From positions 1-39,164 of the forward strand of contig CANLQR010000008.1 in the NCBI GenBank assembly GCA_947492135.1: a DNA stretch of 39,164 nucleotides, read 5' to 3'. A program made the position numbers and the translations under genes. Positions 32,220-39,164 of the stretch are shown here, piece by piece. Position 1 is the first letter of the stretch. Every line of letters starts with the position of its first letter. The notes under the pieces were generated by a model that saw only the letters and a list, made by a program, of their open reading frames with translations, did no database searches and was not told the origin of the DNA. This DNA comes from Deltaproteobacteria bacterium (GTDB taxonomy: Bacteria > Myxococcota_A > Polyangia > Nannocystales > Nannocystaceae).

Positions 32220-32534
32220 ATGCGAAGTTGGGACGAACCACTCGAAACGGTCGAGGCGCTCGAGCGTCACGAGGCCGAGCTGCTCGCCCTGGTCAACCAC
32301 GACCAGCAAAGTGCGGAGCTGTACCTGTTGTGGCCGTTGCGATTCCTCCGCGAGCGCGGGTTCCGGATCGAGGGCGCCTTGGCAACGCACCTCGACCGTC
32401 TCACCGATCGCCACGCCGCCGACCGCTACGAGGCCATCGAGCGCGGCCATGCGGAGCTGTTCGATCGACTGGGGATGACCGTGCGCCTGCGCTTCTGCTC
32501 CGGCGGCAGCTTCGTTCGGGAGGAAGACCAATGA
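32220..32534 (+). CDS. Small helical protein of unknown function, coupled to the large downstream gene
   Basis: 104 residues from the ATG at 32220, which follows a strong AGGAG by 6 nt, one of the best ribosome sites in the window. The product is highly charged and alpha-helical (LETVEALERHEAELLALVNHDQ ... LERG-like and HLDRLTDRHAADRYEAIERGHAELFDRLG segments), with no signal peptide, so it is likely cytoplasmic and possibly a coiled-coil or helical-bundle protein. The stop overlaps the next start as ATGA, implying translational coupling and a joint function with the 688-residue protein. No family recognised. Confidence 0.75.
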   Translation: MRSWDEPLETVEALERHEAELLALVNHDQQSAELYLLWPLRFLRERGFRIEGALATHLDRLTDRHAADRYEAIERGHAELFDRLGMTVRLRFCSGGSFVREEDQ

Positions 32535-34597
32535 CCAACACCATTACGGGCGGGCACGATCTCGCGATCGAAATCTCGCAGGACGCATTCTCTGCCATCG
32601 TTGCGCAGCGGCTCGTCCGGGACCACGTGGTGCCTGGCGGTGCCGTGCGTGTCGGCAGCGCTCGTGCCACCGTGCTCCCGGCAGGCCCCGCCACGGTGGA
32701 GCTGAGCGTGCAGATCGACGAAGGTACGATTGCCGTCGGTCCCGGCGCGTTGCGGGACCTGGCGTTCGACGCCGTGATCCCGGCGACGCTCTCCGTCGTG
32801 CCGACCGCCGGACCCCTCAAGTTGCTCGTCGAACCATCGGCGATGCCAAAGGTGACGTGGCGTCCGGGCGTCGCCGCTTCGCTGGCGCAGCAGGCCACAG
32901 CGCTCGGTCTGGCGCCGGCGATCGTGGACTTCGTCCAGGGGGCGATTGCGATCGGCTTGAACGAATCCCGCGAGATCGAGCTGCCCGGACTCGAATTCGA
33001 TCCCACGCAGGACGGCCTCTCGCTCACCGCACTTCGCGCCTGCAAGGCCGAGATCACGACGCAGTCGGCGGCGAGCGGACATCCTGCGATGGTCACGCTG
33101 CTGCTCACGACCATGACTCGCCATGCGAGCGGTGCCACCAAGAGTCTAAGAACGAGCGCGGCGCTCGTGGCCGGACAACAGATCGCGGTGACGATCTCCC
33201 CCGAGGCGGTGCGCGATGGTCTGCTCTGCCCCGCGATCGCCACGCAGGTCGGTGAGCCAGCCACCTCGCTGTGTCCCGTGTGCGGCGATGGAACCGCGCG
33301 ATCGCTGCTGCGGGTGCTGCCGGCGGAGGCCCGCGAGCACATCTCGGCCGCGAACCTCGACGCGATCGCACTCGCCTTCCACCAGGGGCACGCGACCTGC
33401 TCGGTCAGCGTATCCGGCAAGGCCAAAGGGTTCGGGCTCGCGGCCGGGCTCGAGGCAGAGCTGCGGGTCTCCGTGGTCGGCGGCGCGGTGAAACCGGATG
33501 TGAGCGTGACGAGCACGGCCGCAGATCTGGACATTCCGACCGGAGTGCATTTCGCGACGCTCGGCGCGCTGGTCCCGATCGAGTTCGCGATCGAGGCCCT
33601 CGGCCGCGGGTTGCTCGGCTCGTTCGCTACCGGGGCCATCGACGTCGGGCTCAAGAAGCTCGGCGTCCTCGCGCCCCCTCCAATCGCCGGCATGACGCCC
33701 ACGGTCACGAGCGCAGAGATCCACCCCCAAGGCTTGACCGTGCAAGGCACGATCGAGCTCGCCAAGCCGATCGCAAAGCCGACCATTGCGCTCAGCGAGA
33801 CTCTCGCCGTGGCGGAGCTCTATCTCGGTAGCGGAGTGACGAGCAACGTCACCTGCTTCGCCGACCGCAGCTATTCGTATAGTGACTACGCCGCGATGCA
33901 CACGTGGACCGTGACGGTGTCGACCGCGGGGTTTCCCACGGCGCCGCTCCCGGCGATCTCGTGGTTTCTCAATGACACCAAGGTGCTCTCGGGCTCCCGG
34001 AGCGTGAACCTGACGGTCGACGGCGAAGATCCACGCACCGGCGTTCTCGTCGCCCAAGCGATCGTGAGCACGGTGCTCGCCGCAGACCAGCGCACGCTCA
34101 CGGTGCGCAGCACGGTGCCATTGCTCGACTTCGGGGTCCACCTGCGCTGCGACGTCGACGATGGCATCGGCGTTTACAACGCGACCCTGATGCGGCAGTT
34201 CACTTGTCTGCAGCGGCAGTTCGGTCCCGAATACTTCGCGGATCAAGTCGCGTGCATCAAGAGGGACAATCCGAGGTCCAATTACCTGCACTTGCGTTGG
34301 CCCGCCAGCGATCCGCCGGGCTGGGAATTTCCGGGCCGGCTGGACGAGATCCGCGCGCAGCTGGAGAAGATCCTCGGCCAGCCGCCGCGGCCGCCGATCG
34401 ATAATCCGTGGTCCGCCGGCATCGACCTTGCCGGCGCCCCGGTCCTGCGCTTCGGAACCCACGGCGTTTATCATTGTCGGGTGTCTCGCGTGGCGCAGCA
34501 GATCGCGCGTGACAGTGGTGAGCACGACGAACTCGGGCGGTTGCGCGATCTGCTGCGCCCGGCTCGCGCGATACGGAGCCTGCTGCGCCCACGCTGA
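32531..34597 (+). CDS. Large protein with two related halves, possible TULIP-type lipid-binding protein plus Ig-like region
   Basis: 688 residues from the ATG at 32531, with GGAGGAAG upstream and an ATGA overlap with the previous stop. No signal peptide. Residues about 8-200 and 220-415 look like two copies of one plan: an opening DLAIEISQDAFSAIVAQRL against QIAVTISPEAVRDGLLCPAI, long alternating beta strands (ATVELSVQIDEGTIAV; ELRVSVVGGAVKPDVSV), then an amphipathic helix (PAIVDFVQGAIAIGLN; PIEFAIEALGRGLLGSFA). This resembles tubular lipid-binding (TULIP) proteins, including bacterial P47-like members, but I could not compare profiles. A Cys pair CPVCGD lies in the second half. Residues about 455-570 look Ig-like (MHTWTVTVSTAGF, ISWFLNDTKVLSG). 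Lipid binding is inference; the gene itself is secure. Confidence 0.7.
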   Translation: MTNTITGGHDLAIEISQDAFSAIVAQRLVRDHVVPGGAVRVGSARATVLPAGPATVELSVQIDEGTIAVGPGALRDLAFDAVIPATLSVVPTAGPLKLLVEPSAMPKVTWRPGVAASLAQQATALGLAPAIVDFVQGAIAIGLNESREIELPGLEFDPTQDGLSLTALRACKAEITTQSAASGHPAMVTLLLTTMTRHASGATKSLRTSAALVAGQQIAVTISPEAVRDGLLCPAIATQVGEPATSLCPVCGDGTARSLLRVLPAEAREHISAANLDAIALAFHQGHATCSVSVSGKAKGFGLAAGLEAELRVSVVGGAVKPDVSVTSTAADLDIPTGVHFATLGALVPIEFAIEALGRGLLGSFATGAIDVGLKKLGVLAPPPIAGMTPTVTSAEIHPQGLTVQGTIELAKPIAKPTIALSETLAVAELYLGSGVTSNVTCFADRSYSYSDYAAMHTWTVTVSTAGFPTAPLPAISWFLNDTKVLSGSRSVNLTVDGEDPRTGVLVAQAIVSTVLAADQRTLTVRSTVPLLDFGVHLRCDVDDGIGVYNATLMRQFTCLQRQFGPEYFADQVACIKRDNPRSNYLHLRWPASDPPGWEFPGRLDEIRAQLEKILGQPPRPPIDNPWSAGIDLAGAPVLRFGTHGVYHCRVSRVAQQIARDSGEHDELGRLRDLLRPARAIRSLLRPR

Positions 34598-34607
34598 TCA
34601 GTCACGG

Positions 34608-34639
34608 CCCGGCCGCGCTGGCCCACTTGCCCGGCCGGG
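34608..34639. terminator. Weak candidate hairpin between convergent genes
   Basis: CCCGGCC (34608-34614) and GGCCGGG (34633-34639) form a perfect 7-bp GC stem with an 18-nt loop just after the stop at 34597. There is no T-run on either strand, so termination by this hairpin is doubtful. The rest of the 34598-34733 spacer has no gene. Confidence 0.25.
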
Positions 34640-34733
34640 TCCGAGAATCCACCCCGCACAGCCGTAGTCGGACTCGTCCAGGCGGCCGCAGCACTTGCAC
34701 GAGGCCACGGGCCGGCCTTGCCGAACGCACGCA

Positions 34734-35273
34734 TCAACGCGTGCTGCTGATCGGCGCGCCTTCGGCCCACGTGATCATGCGTTGCGACGACGTATTATCG
34801 CTCACGACGTTCAGCTGTAGATCGTCGTGCGCGTCGCCGTCGGTGTCGCCGACACCGGCGATCTCGAAGCGGTCCGCCCGCATCTTCGGCGCGACGATCA
34901 CGTGCACGAGCGTGCCGGTCGCGTCGAGCGTGAACACGCCGGAGATGAAGCGCACCGGATCCGTGGGGTCCTTGCGGCGCAGCTCGACGTTGACCGTGAC
35001 GACTGCGTCCGCGTCGCCGGGGAACTCGCCGCGCACGATCTTCACGCGCCGCTCCGAAAGCACCTTCTTGCCGAGGCGGCGACGATCGGTCTCGCCGAGC
35101 TGGGTGTCGAGCGCGGTGCGCGTGCCGCTGAGCATCGTCTCGCCCTCGGTACTGTCGCGATCGATCACGACAGGCTCGGCGAGTGCGGCGTGAGCCGGCG
35201 ATGCGACGACAGCGTCGTCACCGAGGTGGATGAAGATACGCAGCGCGAGCGAGGCGAGGATGGACGAGAGCAT
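34734..35273 (-). CDS. Secreted protein of unknown function
   Basis: 179 residues from the ATG at 35273, preceded by AAGGAA with 5-6 nt spacing. The N-terminus has a hydrophobic leader (MLSSILASLALRIFIHL) and a likely cleavage after SPAHA or AALA at about residues 28-33. The mature part is beta-rich with two recognisable features: a charged strand pair (ERRVKIVRGEFPGDADAVVTVNVELRR) and an Asp-rich turn near the end (GVGDTDGDAHDDLQLNVVSD), which could bind calcium. No family recognised. It follows the dienelactone hydrolase gene by 84 bp on the same strand and may be co-transcribed with it. Confidence 0.7.
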   Translation of the reverse strand: MLSSILASLALRIFIHLGDDAVVASPAHAALAEPVVIDRDSTEGETMLSGTRTALDTQLGETDRRRLGKKVLSERRVKIVRGEFPGDADAVVTVNVELRRKDPTDPVRFISGVFTLDATGTLVHVIVAPKMRADRFEIAGVGDTDGDAHDDLQLNVVSDNTSSQRMITWAEGAPISSTR

Positions 35274-35357
35274 TGGGTTCCTTGCCGGATCCGACGCTCG
35301 AGCGGATCACCGTCATTCCCGAGAGGGCGCTAGCGTCCAGCTCGGTCCCAAACCTGA

Positions 35358-36053
35358 CTATCGCAGGTGGCGGCCGAAGAACTCCATGGTCCTTCCCCAG
35401 GCCTGCTCGGCGGCCGTGGCCTCGAATTCGAGCACCGGCATCAGCTTGCCTTCGCCGACCTGGGTCTCGTTGCAAAAGGCGTGTTGCGCGTCGTAGCGGA
35501 AGAACTCGAACGCGACGCCTGCCTCGCGCAGTTTGGCCTCGAGCGCGTCGACCTTCTCGATCGGGAAGAGCGCGTCGCGTAGGGCGAAGTGTCCGATCAG
35601 CGGCGCGCGGATCTTCGCGGCATCGACGTACTCGAGCGGAGGATAGCCGTAGAACACGACCGTGGCGTCGATCTCGGGCACATGGACCGCACTGAGCAAC
35701 GTCAACGCGCCGCCCATGCAAAACCCCGCGATGCCGCAGCGCCCACCGTTGGTGCGAAGGAACTGCACCGCACCGCGGATGTCCTGCCCGGCGGCGTCGC
35801 CGAAGTCGAGGTCCTTCATCAGGTGCTCGGCCTCGGCGGCCTCGAGGGTCGACTTGCCGCGATAGAGATCCGGCACCAGCGCGCGATAGCCCTGGGCTGC
35901 CAAGCGATCGGCAACCTGCCGGATCTGATCGTTGACGCCCCACCACTCCTGGATCACCACGATGCTCGGCGCACCGGCGGCCGCTTGGGGCTCGGCGAGA
36001 TAACCACTCAAGGTCTTTCCATCGGGGCGGGAAAACGTGACGTTGTTGCCCAT
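35358..36053 (-). CDS. Dienelactone hydrolase family protein
   Basis: 231 residues from the ATG at 36053, with AAGGAG 6-7 nt upstream. The catalytic triad is complete: Cys112 in GFCMGG, Asp160 in LRDALFP and His191 in DAQHAF. The spacings (48 and 31 residues) equal those of the classic enzyme's Cys123-Asp171-His202. The glutamate of IQEWWG, which activates the cysteine in that enzyme, is also present. It is cytoplasmic and would hydrolyse dienelactones from ring-cleavage pathways or other small lactones or esters. No other aromatic-degradation genes are nearby, so the natural substrate is open. A Rho-independent terminator separates it from the upstream lipoprotein gene, so it has its own promoter. 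Confidence 0.95.
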   Translation of the reverse strand: MGNNVTFSRPDGKTLSGYLAEPQAAAGAPSIVVIQEWWGVNDQIRQVADRLAAQGYRALVPDLYRGKSTLEAAEAEHLMKDLDFGDAAGQDIRGAVQFLRTNGGRCGIAGFCMGGALTLLSAVHVPEIDATVVFYGYPPLEYVDAAKIRAPLIGHFALRDALFPIEKVDALEAKLREAGVAFEFFRYDAQHAFCNETQVGEGKLMPVLEFEATAAEQAWGRTMEFFGRHLR

Positions 36054-36179
36054 GTCGTGCTCCTTGGTCGCGAGAACCGAGCCCGAGTAGAGTCCTGGCC
36101 GACACGCGCCGTCAAGCCTCGCGGAGCTGCTGCGTCGGCACCACGGTGGCCGCTGCTGGATTCACCACCGGGTATGCTG

Positions 36180-36240
36180 AAATGGAAAGACCCGCCTCGC
36201 GGGCCCACTCGGTCGCACCGAGGGTTCCCGTGGGCGGGTC
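36180..36240 (-). terminator. Rho-independent terminator after the Lys-rich lipoprotein gene
   Basis: On the minus strand an outer stem GACCCGCC / GGCGGGTC (36240-36233 with 36196-36189) encloses an inner hairpin with CTCGGT / ACCGAG, and is followed directly by TTTCCATTT. It starts 19 bp after the stop at 36259. This is a strong candidate, unlike other spacers in the window. Confidence 0.75.
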
Positions 36241-36258
36241 GAAAACCGCGCGAGGGTC

Positions 36259-36723
36259 TTACTTCGAGCCCTTGTCCGCGACCGACTTGATCTTGCCGGC
36301 GGCCCAGCAAACCTCGTAGCTGTTCACCATCATGCCGGAGGCCGCTTCGAACGTGAAGCAATCGCCGTTGGCAGCGATGACCTTGGGATCCTTGAGGTTG
36401 TACATGCCCATGTCGGCATCCTTGACCTCGGGCGTCGATCCAAACTCCTTGAGCGCGGCAGCGACCTTGTCGCTGGTGCCGTCGAAGGTCGAGAGGAACT
36501 TCGTCATGTCGGGCGAGGCCACGACGGCGGTCGCGGCTGCGGGCTCGGCCTTGGCTTCGTCGGCCTTGGCTTCGTCGGCCTTCTTTTCGTCGGCCTTCTT
36601 GGCGTCGGTCTTCTTGGCGTCGGTCTTCTTGTCGTCAGCCTTCTTTTCTTCGGGCTTCTTGTCGCAGCCAGCAGCGAGGGTGAGAACCAAGGGGAGTAGT
36701 GCGAGTGCGCGGAGTCTGGTCAT
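36259..36723 (-). CDS. Lipoprotein with Lys/Ala/Asp-rich linker
   Basis: 154 residues from the ATG at 36723, giving MTRLRALALLPLVLTLAAGC with lipobox LAAGC (Cys20). The linker is an imperfect repeat of KKADD / KKTDA / KADEA units, about 45 residues, which should be an extended or single-helix spacer holding the globular part off the membrane. The C-terminal domain (about 75 residues) has two Cys (GDCFTFEA and YEVCWAAG) that could form a disulfide. No family recognised. It is monocistronic: a strong terminator follows, and 93 bp separate it from the upstream gene on the same strand. Confidence 0.8.
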   Translation of the reverse strand: MTRLRALALLPLVLTLAAGCDKKPEEKKADDKKTDAKKTDAKKADEKKADEAKADEAKAEPAAATAVVASPDMTKFLSTFDGTSDKVAAALKEFGSTPEVKDADMGMYNLKDPKVIAANGDCFTFEAASGMMVNSYEVCWAAGKIKSVADKGSK

Positions 36724-36816
36724 GAGCCGGCGGAGTACTTCCCAGCGCGAGGCAGGCGGCAACCGCTACAGCCGCGACCGGGGGGTGCAGGATCTGGTCT
36801 GCGCCGCACGGTTTTC

Positions 36817-37824
36817 TCACGCGACCACGGGAATCCCCAGCGAATCCTCCCCCAGCAACTCGAACGCAGCCCGCCGCGTGCCGTGCAGCACCAGGGTCTC
36901 GGCACCGGGACGATCCAGCTCGACCCTGCAGCTGGCGATCTTGCTGTTGAGGCAGATCTTCGTGCCCCCCGGCGGATTGCGGTAGCGCAGCCCGACAAAA
37001 CTGGCCGCCTCACCCGAAAACTCGGCCCGCAGTCGATCGTGACCGTTGCCGGTATCGAACCGCCAGCGCAGCCCCTCGACGCGCGGCCGCCCGAACGGAG
37101 TGCGGCCCATCGCGTTGAAGTTCAGGGTCTGCCCGCCGACCCGCATCACCGCGATGGTCAGCCACGGCGTCCACAGCGGGCCGATGCGCAACTTGGCCGT
37201 CATACACTCGAGCAGCACGTCGTCGCGCCCATCGAACCCCGCGACCTGGCCCCACGCGTAGCGGTCGGTGTGGCGTGGGCCCCAGTTGTGGTTCTGAGTG
37301 CCGAGCCAACGATCGATCGCGTGGGTCTGACCATCGACCTCGAGCGAGCCGCGAAATCGGCACAGCGGCGAGCCCACCACCGCCTTGGCCTTGGGAAAGC
37401 CGCGGGCGTACGTCGGTTCGGGCAGCAGCAGCAGCGGCGGCTGTTCGCTGTCGTAGTCGAGCCTCCAACCGAGATGATGTCCCGCGCCCTCACAGCTGCC
37501 CACGAGGCGTTGGCCGTCGAGCACGGCCCCGGCGATCTCGACGCCCAGGGCCTCGCGGTCGAAGCGGCAGCCGGCGATCGGATGCTCGGATTTCGCCACG
37601 GTGATCTGCTCGCGTTCGCCATCGAACCAGATCGCCCACAGCTCGCCTTGCGCGGCTTGGGTGGGGTCGGCCGGCGCGAAGATCGTGTAGCGGATCCAGA
37701 AGCCCAATGGGCGAGTCGGGTGGTTGGCGCGCTGGAACCAGCTCTCGTAGTGCCCACCTGTGCGGGGCCAGCGGGCACCATTCCAGTAGGCCCGTGCGGA
37801 GGATGGATCGATGGCGCTGGTCAC
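36817..37824 (-). CDS. CrtC / lipocalin-like protein of unknown specificity
   Basis: 335 residues from a GTG at 37824, chosen because MTSAIDPSSARAYWNGARWP begins the conserved part; the longer upstream frame lacks similarity and overlaps the next promoter. No signal peptide. The layout resembles the two-lobed lipocalin-like proteins related to hydroxyneurosporene synthase (CrtC) and tocopherol cyclase: GGHYESWFQRANHPTRPLGFWIRYT at the start, WAIWFDG, a lobe switch, and the striking TQNHNWGPRHTDRYAWGQVAGFDG, in which the His/Trp/Arg cluster would sit in the ligand cavity, then a strand-rich end. Such proteins handle hydrophobic isoprenoid-type molecules. The assignment rests on motif feel and is moderate. 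It is divergent from the S9-type gene and stands alone. Confidence 0.55.
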   Translation of the reverse strand: MTSAIDPSSARAYWNGARWPRTGGHYESWFQRANHPTRPLGFWIRYTIFAPADPTQAAQGELWAIWFDGEREQITVAKSEHPIAGCRFDREALGVEIAGAVLDGQRLVGSCEGAGHHLGWRLDYDSEQPPLLLLPEPTYARGFPKAKAVVGSPLCRFRGSLEVDGQTHAIDRWLGTQNHNWGPRHTDRYAWGQVAGFDGRDDVLLECMTAKLRIGPLWTPWLTIAVMRVGGQTLNFNAMGRTPFGRPRVEGLRWRFDTGNGHDRLRAEFSGEAASFVGLRYRNPPGGTKICLNSKIASCRVELDRPGAETLVLHGTRRAAFELLGEDSLGIPVVA

Positions 37825-37961
37825 CTGGCCGCATCGTAGGGGGCGCAGCGTGGCCCGTCGATGACCTGCGAGGTCATCTGTCGCTTTTGGGGCCGGTCCG
37901 GGAGCGAACGCTCGATCGGGGGCGACGCGGTCGAGGGGGACCTCGGGTACATTCGCGGCGC
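37825..37961. promoter_or_regulatory. Divergent promoter region
   Basis: On the minus strand TACGAT (37838-37833) ends 8 nt before the GTG at 37824. On the plus strand TACATT (37948-37953) ends 8 nt before the ATG at 37962. Neither gene has a Shine-Dalgarno. Good -35 boxes are not visible. Confidence 0.35.
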
Positions 37962-39164
37962 ATGCGACTGTTCGGAACTCTCTCGCTCGCGTCAATGCTC
38001 TGGGGTTGTGCTGCGGTGGTCCCGAGCCCCGCTTCGGCGAGACCGCCGGTGGCAGCCACCAAGGCCCCCGCTCGCACGCAAGCGCTCACCGCCGAGGTGA
38101 TCGCCGATCTGCAGTCGGTCACCGAGGTCGCGGTCGGTCCCGATGGTCGTTCGGTCGCGTACGTCCTGCGAATCGCGCGCAAGCCCGGCGACAAGCCCGG
38201 CGCTGCCTACCGGGCCTTGCATGTCGTCGACACACGCGGCGGTGCGTCGCATCCGCTCACCTTTGCACCCGATGGTGTCAGTGCGCCGACGTGGTCGCCC
38301 GACGGCAAGAGCATCGCCTTCGTCGGTCGTCGCGAGGGTCAGCCACTCGCACAGGTGTTCGTGCTCGCGATCGGTGGCGGTGATGCGCGTGCGGTCACGA
38401 AGTCCAAGACCAATGTTCGCGACCTGGCCTGGATGCCCGACGGCAAGAGCATCGCCTACCTCGCCGACCGCGAGCCCACCGCCGACGAAACCACCGACGT
38501 CGAGGCCGGACGCGACTGGAAGATCGGCGACGTCGAAGGCACCTTTCGGCAGCTTCACGTGGTCGCGCTCGACAGCGGTGAGAGCCGGGTCGTCACGCCG
38601 CGTCCCTTCCACATCGAACGCATGCGCGTCTCACCCAAGGGCGATGCGTTCGCGCTGATCGGCGGCATTCGGGCCGATGTCGACGGCACGATGATGTATG
38701 GCGGGGTCTACCGCGTGGACGCGAACGGCGGCGCACCGCACCTGCTGGCCCCGACCGCCGGCAAGCTCGGCGATCTCGCGTGGGCGCCCGATGGCAAGTC
38801 GGTCGCGTTTCTCGGCGCCGCCGACCTCCACGATCCCACCGCCGGAGTCGTCCACGTGGTGTCCGCTGCGGGCGGCAGCAACAAGGCCAAGGCCCTGACC
38901 CTGGCCTTCCCTGGAACCGCGCAGTGGGTGCGGTTCGTCGGCGCCGGTCGACTCGCCGTGCTCGTGCAGCAGGACATCAAGACCGTGCTGCTGCGCATCG
39001 AGGTGGCGTCGGGGAAGATCGCCACTGTGATCGACAGCGGACCGGTCTGCCATGCCATCGACCTCGCGGCGCGGACCGGCACGATCGCGTGCGCCGGCGA
39101 TACGCCGCTGCATCCCCCCGAGGTCTTCGTCGGCAAGCTCGGCGGCGGTGGGCTACGGAGAATC
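37962..39164 (+). CDS. S9-type peptidase (prolyl-oligopeptidase family), N-terminal beta-propeller, cut by window edge
   Basis: 401 codons are open from the ATG at 37962 to the right edge, so the C-terminal hydrolase domain is not visible. The signal sequence MRLFGTLSLASMLWGCAAVVPSPASA could be cleaved after Ala26 or be a lipoprotein leader (Cys16, with an unusual Trp before Gly). The rest is a beta-propeller of WD40-like/TolB-like repeats: VAVGPDGRSVAYVLR, APTWSPDGKSIAFVG, DLAWMPDGKSIAYLA, FHIERMRVSPKGD, DLAWAPDGKSVAFLG. This pattern is typical of acylaminoacyl-peptidase or dipeptidyl-peptidase-like S9 proteins that act on peptides in the periplasm. A TolB-like protein without peptidase domain is an alternative that the window cannot exclude. 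Confidence 0.75.
   Translation, partial: MRLFGTLSLASMLWGCAAVVPSPASARPPVAATKAPARTQALTAEVIADLQSVTEVAVGPDGRSVAYVLRIARKPGDKPGAAYRALHVVDTRGGASHPLTFAPDGVSAPTWSPDGKSIAFVGRREGQPLAQVFVLAIGGGDARAVTKSKTNVRDLAWMPDGKSIAYLADREPTADETTDVEAGRDWKIGDVEGTFRQLHVVALDSGESRVVTPRPFHIERMRVSPKGDAFALIGGIRADVDGTMMYGGVYRVDANGGAPHLLAPTAGKLGDLAWAPDGKSVAFLGAADLHDPTAGVVHVVSAAGGSNKAKALTLAFPGTAQWVRFVGAGRLAVLVQQDIKTVLLRIEVASGKIATVIDSGPVCHAIDLAARTGTIACAGDTPLHPPEVFVGKLGGGGLRRI

Noticed and set aside
36540-36660. Non-coding tandem repeat
   Set aside because: It is the Lys/Ala/Asp linker of the lipoprotein gene, imperfect at DNA level and explained by coding.

Overview
This is a GC-rich window (roughly 70% GC by eye, with the third-position bias of high-GC coding) that looks like a myxobacterial chromosome, most likely of the Nannocystaceae type (inference). 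The main reasons are several lipoproteins with a lipobox followed by a long Ser/Thr/Gly/Asp linker (starts at 8313, 11658, 16769, 30603), Cys-rich/MopE-like and choice-of-anchor-L modules in one of them, many secreted proteins of unknown function, and few long operons. I see no rRNA, tRNA, CRISPR array, phage or insertion sequence.

Layout. 1-2218 (-) is the 5' part of a large alpha-helical exported protein that runs off the left edge. 2266-3108 (+) is a crotonase whose 3' end overlaps, tail to tail, a TonB-dependent-receptor-like protein (3069-5546, -), preceded by a small membrane protein with a 15-bp tandem repeat. 6238-8313 (-) is a Cys-rich lipoprotein divergent from an OPT-family transporter (8478-10511, +). 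10530-11422 (-) holds a SnoaL-like protein and a VanZ-like membrane protein. 11658-13388 (+) is a two-lipoprotein operon, followed by a Uma2-family endonuclease (13496-14083), a Vps62-like secreted protein (14260-15336) and, convergently, an M60-type metallopeptidase lipoprotein (15354-16769). An AT-rich operator-like region (17035-17137) separates a frame-disrupted small ORF from an AAA+ ATPase with a nuclease-like C-terminus (17138-18592). A DUF885 metallohydrolase lipoprotein and a small unknown protein follow (18693-21147, -), then a NarL-type histidine kinase (21301-22581, +) convergent with its likely response regulator (22642-23307, -).

The most notable block is 23496-30479 (+): four genes coupled by 4-base stop/start overlaps. 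They encode a metallophosphoesterase / beta-domain / short-chain dehydrogenase fusion, an alpha/beta hydrolase, a cholesterol-oxidase-like GMC flavoprotein carrying a C-terminal domain that resembles the fusion's middle domain, and an Old Yellow Enzyme. I infer a redox pathway on a steroid-like or other hydrophobic alcohol/ketone substrate, possibly controlled by the neighbouring two-component pair. Further right are a von Willebrand A lipoprotein, a two-gene unit with a possible TULIP-like lipid-binding protein (32220-34597), a secreted unknown, a dienelactone hydrolase with a complete Cys-Asp-His triad, a Lys-rich lipoprotein with a downstream Rho-independent terminator, a CrtC/lipocalin-like protein, and the 5' part of an S9-type peptidase that runs off the right edge.

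A recurring regulatory theme is a -10-like hexamer only 6-10 nt upstream of the start codon at several genes without a visible Shine-Dalgarno, which suggests leaderless or near-leaderless transcripts. Internally coupled genes instead carry AGGAG-like sites. Two genes cut by the window edges (1-2218 and 37962-39164) were read directly in frame to the edge.
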